This document shows positions 53,771 through 57,753 of a stretch of 57,753 nt of DNA, piece after piece. Every line of letters begins with the position of its first letter. Positions within the stretch are counted from its first letter, which is position 1. Made by a program: the position numbers and the translations under genes. The notes under the pieces were generated by a model that saw only the letters and a program-made list of their open reading frames with translations, was not told the DNA's origin and ran no database searches. The stretch is from contig JAAYIV010000108.1 in the NCBI GenBank assembly GCA_012523305.1, positions 1 through 57,753 of the forward strand, read 5' to 3'. Source of the stretch: Spirochaetales bacterium. GTDB lineage: Bacteria > Spirochaetota > Spirochaetia > Sphaerochaetales > Sphaerochaetaceae.

Positions 53771-54214
53771 TTAACCGAATTTCTTACGCATGAATTTTCG
53801 GTACACCTTGTTAAACCTTGGAATGTTGTCGAAGATGTCTCCCCAGAGGTCGTAATAGTCACGTTGTTCAATTATTTTCCCGCTTTCATTTAATGTAACC
53901 CTGCTTGATCCGAAAATAGATGAGTTGGGATACTTTTTAAAACTCAAACTCATTTCCCATTCCAGAAATATGATATGTTCATTCTGGGCAACATTCTTCA
54001 CATCCATCTTTAAATTGTTTGAACGGGCAATCAATCGTTCCGTCATGGCTTTGAATTCACTCATGCCATGGATTTGTTGAACACTGTCACAGAAATAAAT
54101 GTCATCATCATAATAAGGCAAGATATGCGACCAATCCGGTTTCCCTTCGGTATTATATATATTTGTCCATAATTTCTTTAACTGTTCTTTGCTTTGTATC
54201 GTGTTGTCCATCAT
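53771..54214 (-). CDS. NTF2-like (SnoaL-type) protein
   Basis: 147 residues from the ATG at 54214; an earlier ATG at 54226 abuts AAGGA too closely. A small cone-shaped NTF2 fold (LKKLWTNIYNTEGKPDWSHILPYYDDDIYFCDSVQQIHGMSEFKAM..., IFLEWEMSLSFKK, SSRVTLNESGKIIEQRDYYDLWG). Such proteins often act as isomerases or cyclases, or as partners of SDR enzymes. Pairs with the SDR gene downstream; the two probably share a substrate. Confidence 0.75.
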   Translation of the reverse strand: MMDNTIQSKEQLKKLWTNIYNTEGKPDWSHILPYYDDDIYFCDSVQQIHGMSEFKAMTERLIARSNNLKMDVKNVAQNEHIIFLEWEMSLSFKKYPNSSIFGSSRVTLNESGKIIEQRDYYDLWGDIFDNIPRFNKVYRKFMRKKFG

Positions 54215-54226
54215 GCACCACCACAT

Positions 54227-54536
54227 TCCTTATATTGTTCAGTTATAGCATGATTTTTTGAAATGAATCACAAAAATGATGGTATATCGGATCAAGAAAA
54301 TAATTCTCCTTTCTGAAGCATGGGCAAGAACACATGCATGCCAAACAAGAGTATGATTTTGAGGTGATAAACCTATTAATCGGTTTAAGAAAGACATACA
54401 TGGGATAGAGTGTCGGTAGGCTATCTATCATCGAACCGTATGTGTATGCCTGCCTATTGTAGACATACACTTATCAATCGATTCTTTACAGGAAATCACA
54501 TGGTTATGTGGTAGTATGGTTCCATGAGGAGTCAAG
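54227..54536. other. Intergenic region with an inverted repeat
   Basis: Divergent region between the NTF2-like and flavodoxin genes. GTGTATG (54442-54448) and CATACAC (54464-54470) form a 7-bp dyad with a 15-bp gap, in the place where a regulator of either gene could bind. A 75-codon minus frame here has no ribosome site or family resemblance. Confidence 0.4.
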
Positions 54537-55025
54537 ATGAACAAGGTGGCTGTGATCTACTATTCACTGGAAGGGCATACTCAATTCGTAGCGGAAAAGA
54601 TAAGTGAACGATTGGGTTGTCCCGTGATACGAATACGATTGAAAAAAGAATTTTCAACTGTCAATACATTTTTCAAATTCTTTTGGGCAGGAAAAAGCTC
54701 TGTCTTTCGTGAAACACCTGCCCTGGCGGACCAGAGCCTTGATCTCGAAGCGTATGCAACTATCATCCTGGCAACTCCAGTCTGGGCAGGAAATCTCAGC
54801 TCGCCTGTACGTTCGTTCCTTTCGAAACATAGGTTGGAGAAAAAACGAGTATTCTTGGTCGCCACGAATAGCGGAGGTTCGTCTGAGAGGTGCTTCGCCA
54901 CCATGAGAACACTATTACCGACAGGCTCGGTTGCCCGGGAAATCGGTTTTATTAATATTTCGGAAGAAACTTATCCTATTCATCGAAAGCAACTTGAAGA
55001 TTTTTGTGATGATATTACCACCTAA
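54537..55025 (+). CDS. Flavodoxin-like protein
   Basis: 162 residues. FMN phosphate loop VIYYSLEGHTQFVAEKI, and the other flavin loops in LATPVWAGNLSSPVRSFL and VATNSGGSSERCFATMR. Probably a flavodoxin family quinone reductase or electron carrier rather than a short-chain classical flavodoxin. ATG behind GAGGAG. Redox partner not evident. Confidence 0.82.
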   Translation: MNKVAVIYYSLEGHTQFVAEKISERLGCPVIRIRLKKEFSTVNTFFKFFWAGKSSVFRETPALADQSLDLEAYATIILATPVWAGNLSSPVRSFLSKHRLEKKRVFLVATNSGGSSERCFATMRTLLPTGSVAREIGFINISEETYPIHRKQLEDFCDDITT

Positions 55026-55310
55026 TTGTCAACAGGTGTATAACTAGGGTGTTCAGTAGCATCATCTTTATCTCAAGGACTGATAAGCACAACCAGTTAC
55101 GCATACATAATCTTTAAAGTACTCAATTTTGTCTGCGGTATCCTGGAGTCGGAGGATTGCGATAGTTGTACAACGTCATGATACGTATCGTGGCTTCAGT
55201 TGTTTATTGTCGTTCACATATACTCACTGGAACGATTGTTTTTAATTTTAGATTAGACGGTTATCTTGTAGAAATACACGTTGGAATGATAGCATGGAAG
55301 GAGGTAAAGG
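55026..55310. other. Intergenic region, possible gene remnant
   Basis: No complete gene seen. On the minus strand 55068-55175 is open and reads like the tail of a protein (about 36 residues), with no start codon. It may be a remnant. A GGAGG for the next gene lies at 55300-55304. Confidence 0.3.
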
Positions 55311-55712
55311 GTGAAACTTGATGGTTTTGGTCTGTTTGTGAAGGATATGGGAGTGATGATCCGCTTTTACCGGGATGTTTTGGGATTTGAGATCAAGGAA
55401 GCTGAAAATACTTCCAATGTCTATCTGCTCAAGGATGGGACATTGTTTCTGTTGTATGGAAGAAGTGATTTCGAAAAGTTGACAAATCGGAAATTTGTGT
55501 ATGGCGAGGGTTTTAATGGTCATTCTGAGATTGCTTTGTATGTTGATACATTCGAGAACGTGGATGAGGAGTATGTAAAAGTAATCCGGAAAGGAGCTGT
55601 TTCAATCATGGAACCAACAACAGAACCCTGGGGTCAAAGAACCTGTTATATTGCTGATCCGGAAGGGAACCTGATAGAGATAGGATCGTTCAATAAGCCC
55701 TTCAGGCGATAG
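55311..55712 (+). CDS. VOC-family (glyoxalase/bleomycin resistance-like) protein
   Basis: 133 residues from GTG, 6 nt after GGAGG. Two beta-alpha-beta-beta-beta units: FGLFVKDMGVMIRFYRDVLGFEI...LLYGRSDFEKL and HSEIALYVDTFENVDEEYVK...WGQRTCYIADPEGNLIEIGSF. Metal ligands likely include the late Glu. Relatives are glyoxalases, dioxygenases and antibiotic-binding proteins; no specific function can be assigned. Confidence 0.85.
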   Translation: MKLDGFGLFVKDMGVMIRFYRDVLGFEIKEAENTSNVYLLKDGTLFLLYGRSDFEKLTNRKFVYGEGFNGHSEIALYVDTFENVDEEYVKVIRKGAVSIMEPTTEPWGQRTCYIADPEGNLIEIGSFNKPFRR

Positions 55713-55987
55713 ATAGGGAAGGACATTGTTACTTCATCCAGATGCGGGCATTGGATTTTCGTGTCGTCATGATCATTTTTATTGTGAATAACCCGGCTCG
55801 ATCTGTCGATTCACTACTTCGGATCATCTGTTACATTCATGAGATACTTCCTGTGGGGATGAATGTTGCCCAGTTTATGGCTAACTCACTTCGAGTGGAT
55901 TTCCTACAATGCCAAAGAATTCCCATGAACAAACAGCTTCTCATACCCTTCTTTGCTAACCCGACCGTCCGCTTCCTCCCATGGGGG

Positions 55988-56022
55988 TTGACTTACTCCC
56001 AAAATAGAGTATCTTATGGGAG
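55988..56022 (+). promoter_or_regulatory. Promoter and dyad upstream of the Fic gene
   Basis: TTGACT (55988-55993), 16 bp, TATCTT (56010-56015). An inverted repeat CTCCCA (55996-56001) / TGGGAG (56017-56022) brackets the -10, an arrangement typical of a repressor site. The Fic protein carries a C-terminal winged helix that could bind it. The rest of 55713-56043 holds no gene that I can support. Confidence 0.45.
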
Positions 56023-56043
56023 AAAAGCAAGGCAGGTGGGACA

Positions 56044-57102
56044 ATGGTGCGCGAATTCGATTACCGCAAGTTGAGGGAAAGCTCATGGGATGCCGAGGTG
56101 CTTTCGTTCGTCGCACAGATACGCGAGCACAAGGGCAGGCAAGACCTATATCTCAGGCAGAAGCCGGTCGAGCTGCAACGGTTGGTCGAGGTAGCGAAGA
56201 TCCAGAGCACCGACAGCTCGAACAGGATCGAGGGCATCGGGACCTCGAACGCACGGATGAGGCAACTGTTGGAGGATAGGGCGACGCCTCGGACCCGTGA
56301 CGAACAGGAGATCGTCGGCTACCGTGATGTGCTGAAAAGAATCCACGAAAGCTACGAGCATATCCCGCTCAAGGGCTCCGTCATCCTGCAGCTGCACCGG
56401 GATCTGCTTGCGTATACCGACAAGACCTTCGGGGGGAAGTTCAAGAACACCCAGAACTATATCAACGAGACGCATGCGGACGGAACGTCCTTCACCCGAT
56501 TCACTCCGCTCGAACCGTTCGAGACACCGGAGGCAGTGGAGGCAATATGCACAAGCTATCGGGAGGCCCTTGCACGGCACGTGGTGGATCCGCTGATCCT
56601 GATCCCCATATTCATCTGCGATTTCCTGTGCATCCATCCGTTCAATGACGGCAACGGAAGGATGAGCCGTCTGGTCACCCTGCTGTTGTTGTACCAAAGC
56701 GGCTTCATGGTGGGCAAGTACATCAGTATCGAGCAAAAGATCGAACGTACGAAGGAAACATACTACGACGTATTGGGGAAGATCTCCAACGGATGGCATG
56801 AGGGTGGGAATGATTACACTTCCTTCATCAAGTATCTCCTTGGCATCGTCCTGAGCTGCTATCGGGATCTTGAGGAAAGGCTTGGCTCGATGGACCGCAA
56901 GAGCACTCCGTATGAAATCGTGCGCAAGGCTGTAGACAACACCTTGGGAATGTTCACGAAGGCACAGATCCTTCAGCTCTGCCCGAGCATCGGAAGCTCC
57001 TCGGTGGAGGCAGCGCTCAAGCGCCTCAAGGACGAGGGGTACATCCTCCGCCAAGGCAGTGGCAGAAACACCGCCTACGTACGAAATCCTGATTATGTAT
57101 AA
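56044..57102 (+). CDS. Fic family AMP transferase with N-terminal inhibitory motif and C-terminal HTH
   Basis: 352 residues. The Fic core motif is HPFNDGNGRMSR (198-209), complete with the catalytic His. The inhibitory helix SNRIEG (S59 to G64) matches the (S/T)xxxE(G/N) rule, so the enzyme is probably autoinhibited (class II). The C-terminal 60 residues are a winged helix (FTKAQILQLCPSIGSSSVEAALKRLKDEGYILRQG). Base composition is clearly more GC-rich than the neighbours, which suggests recent transfer. Could be a toxin-like or regulatory enzyme; no antitoxin gene is adjacent. Confidence 0.92.
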   Translation: MVREFDYRKLRESSWDAEVLSFVAQIREHKGRQDLYLRQKPVELQRLVEVAKIQSTDSSNRIEGIGTSNARMRQLLEDRATPRTRDEQEIVGYRDVLKRIHESYEHIPLKGSVILQLHRDLLAYTDKTFGGKFKNTQNYINETHADGTSFTRFTPLEPFETPEAVEAICTSYREALARHVVDPLILIPIFICDFLCIHPFNDGNGRMSRLVTLLLLYQSGFMVGKYISIEQKIERTKETYYDVLGKISNGWHEGGNDYTSFIKYLLGIVLSCYRDLEERLGSMDRKSTPYEIVRKAVDNTLGMFTKAQILQLCPSIGSSSVEAALKRLKDEGYILRQGSGRNTAYVRNPDYV

Positions 57103-57132
57103 TCTCCCACGGATACGATTACATGGGAGATT
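57101..57132 (+). terminator. Hairpin at the end of the Fic gene
   Basis: AATCTCCCA (57101-57109) and TGGGAGATT (57124-57132) pair exactly over 9 bp around 14 nt, starting inside the stop codon. Its arms contain the same CTCCCA/TGGGAG words as the promoter dyad. No T-run, so termination is uncertain. Confidence 0.5.
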
Positions 57133-57667
57133 GTTGAAGCTCGTGGGAGCATCCATCACCCTCCGGGTTTCCTCACCAACTCCAATAGACTTAACCATAG
57201 TTCTATTGATCTCTGGAAAAGGCTTTTTAGCATAGCAGCCCATATATCTGGAAAACTTTACCTGTCCAGAAGGAATTCGATGATATTTCTTTGCCTGATT
57301 CCATTTCGATTGAAGTTAATCAGGGAGTCTGTGGAAATCACTACCTTCTCATAATTATCGTCAATAGCCTCCAAGTGATAGAATACTCAGTTTCCAGAGA
57401 ATGTGTGAATTTACGGTGGCTCAATCACTTTATATTACTGAGTACAGGGTGGCTCTCAAGTGATAGAATACTCAAGTAATGTATAAATATCCGGACTCAT
57501 TGGTTATTGGATCGATCAAAAAGCTTTAGTTCTGGTTTTTTCACGATTCAAATTTGAAGGACAATATGTGGTAACTAAAGAGAAGATTGAATTGAATGCC
57601 AAGATTAAACATTACAGTTTCGGAAGATAAGCATTATTTATGGGAATGTCAAAAATGGAGGATTTAA
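57133..57667. other. Gene-poor region after the Fic gene
   Basis: About 535 bp with no coding region that I can support; several short frames are open but have no ribosome site or family likeness. It contains a small dyad (TCTGGA 57247-57252 / TCCAGA 57265-57270) and an 18-bp direct repeat. Confidence 0.4.
57372..57474. repeat. 18-bp direct repeat
   Basis: CAAGTGATAGAATACTCA occurs at 57372-57389 and again exactly at 57457-57474, 85 bp apart start to start, with similar CTC context upstream. Possible binding sites or the scar of a duplication or small mobile element. Confidence 0.7.
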
Positions 57668-57753
57668 ATGAGTCAAATGATTAAAAGAGGTAAAGAGATC
57701 ATCAGGATTTGTCCAAGTAACAAGCAAAAAATTGAGTGTTCGACAAATGATGG
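57668..57753 (+). CDS. Start of a gene cut by the right edge
   Basis: GGAGG (57657-57661) stands 6 nt before an ATG at 57668 and the frame stays open to the edge: MSQMIKRGKEIIRICPSNKQ and on, 28 residues and one partial codon. Hydrophilic and basic, no family recognisable. The ribosome site is the main support. Confidence 0.5.
   Translation, partial: MSQMIKRGKEIIRICPSNKQKIECSTND

Noticed and set aside
54243-54470. 75-codon minus-strand frame in the flavodoxin intergenic region
   Set aside because: Cys- and Tyr-rich with no ribosome site; looks like chance coding in an AT-rich gap.
55068-55175. Open minus-strand stretch that reads like a protein tail
   Set aside because: No start codon and no recognisable family; kept only as a possible remnant.
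55742-56074. 110-codon plus-strand frame before the Fic gene
   Set aside because: No ribosome site, no family likeness, and it runs over the promoter and start of the Fic gene.
56146-57243. 365-codon open frame on the minus strand across the Fic gene
   Set aside because: It is antisense to a protein with complete Fic motifs and arises from the high GC of that gene; no ribosome site or family resemblance.
1-57753. tRNA, rRNA, CRISPR arrays, insertion sequences, riboswitches
   Set aside because: None recognised: no repeat-spacer pattern, no transposase-like protein and no aptamer-like leader other than the his attenuator. Small RNAs could not be judged by eye.

Overview
The window looks like a chromosomal segment from an anaerobic or fermentative, two-membraned bacterium. 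My best guess is a spirochaete of the Sphaerochaeta/Treponema kind. The grounds are several lipoproteins with lipoboxes, predicted outer-membrane barrels, a type Vd-like patatin, a [4Fe-4S] class I fumarase in two subunits, a sensory [FeFe]-hydrogenase cassette, and moderate-to-low GC. The phylum is an inference from gene content; there is no rRNA or tRNA gene here to fix it. Coding density is high, with many ATGA, TAATG and TGATG start-stop overlaps, so most genes are in operons.

Layout. 1-1238: the start of a leftward membrane-protein gene and a rightward nitrilase. 1399-3544: a leftward ABC exporter operon with a YtrA-type GntR repressor, preceded by a clear palindromic operator inside its promoter, and divergent from a two-component system (3748-5768). 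5740-9356: a large lipoprotein and a DUF2156 gene (leftward) plus a small membrane protein. 9454-14771: a run of exported proteins (barrels, lipoproteins) around peptidase T. 14775-16398: GDPD and endonuclease IV. 16501-19512: an M16C peptidase. 19501-21618: a leftward cassette of DRTGG protein, RsbW-like ATPase and sensory [FeFe]-hydrogenase homologue.

21754-35179 is one long rightward gene string: glpK, cdaA, ybbR, acpS, truA, udg, priA, def, fmt, a patatin-barrel protein, a radical SAM protein, VanZ and the two fumarase subunits. It mixes housekeeping, c-di-AMP signalling and envelope functions. 35273-37522 holds an FKBP lipoprotein, a HAD nucleotidase and a DUF308 protein. 37619-44484 is a peptide module: an M20D amidohydrolase divergent from a complete Dpp/Opp-type ABC importer.

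44698-51875 is a complete histidine operon in the enteric order hisGDCBHAFI. It is preceded by what reads as a full classical attenuator: a 16-residue leader peptide with four His codons, mutually exclusive hairpins and an intrinsic terminator. HisB carries an N-terminal HAD phosphatase domain that has lost key catalytic and zinc residues. This is the most interesting region of the window.

51921-57753: a cation diffusion facilitator, a short-chain dehydrogenase with an NTF2-like partner, a flavodoxin, a VOC protein, then a GC-rich (probably foreign) Fic protein gene bracketed by two hairpins with the same arms, a gene-poor stretch with an 18-bp direct repeat, and the start of another gene at the right edge.
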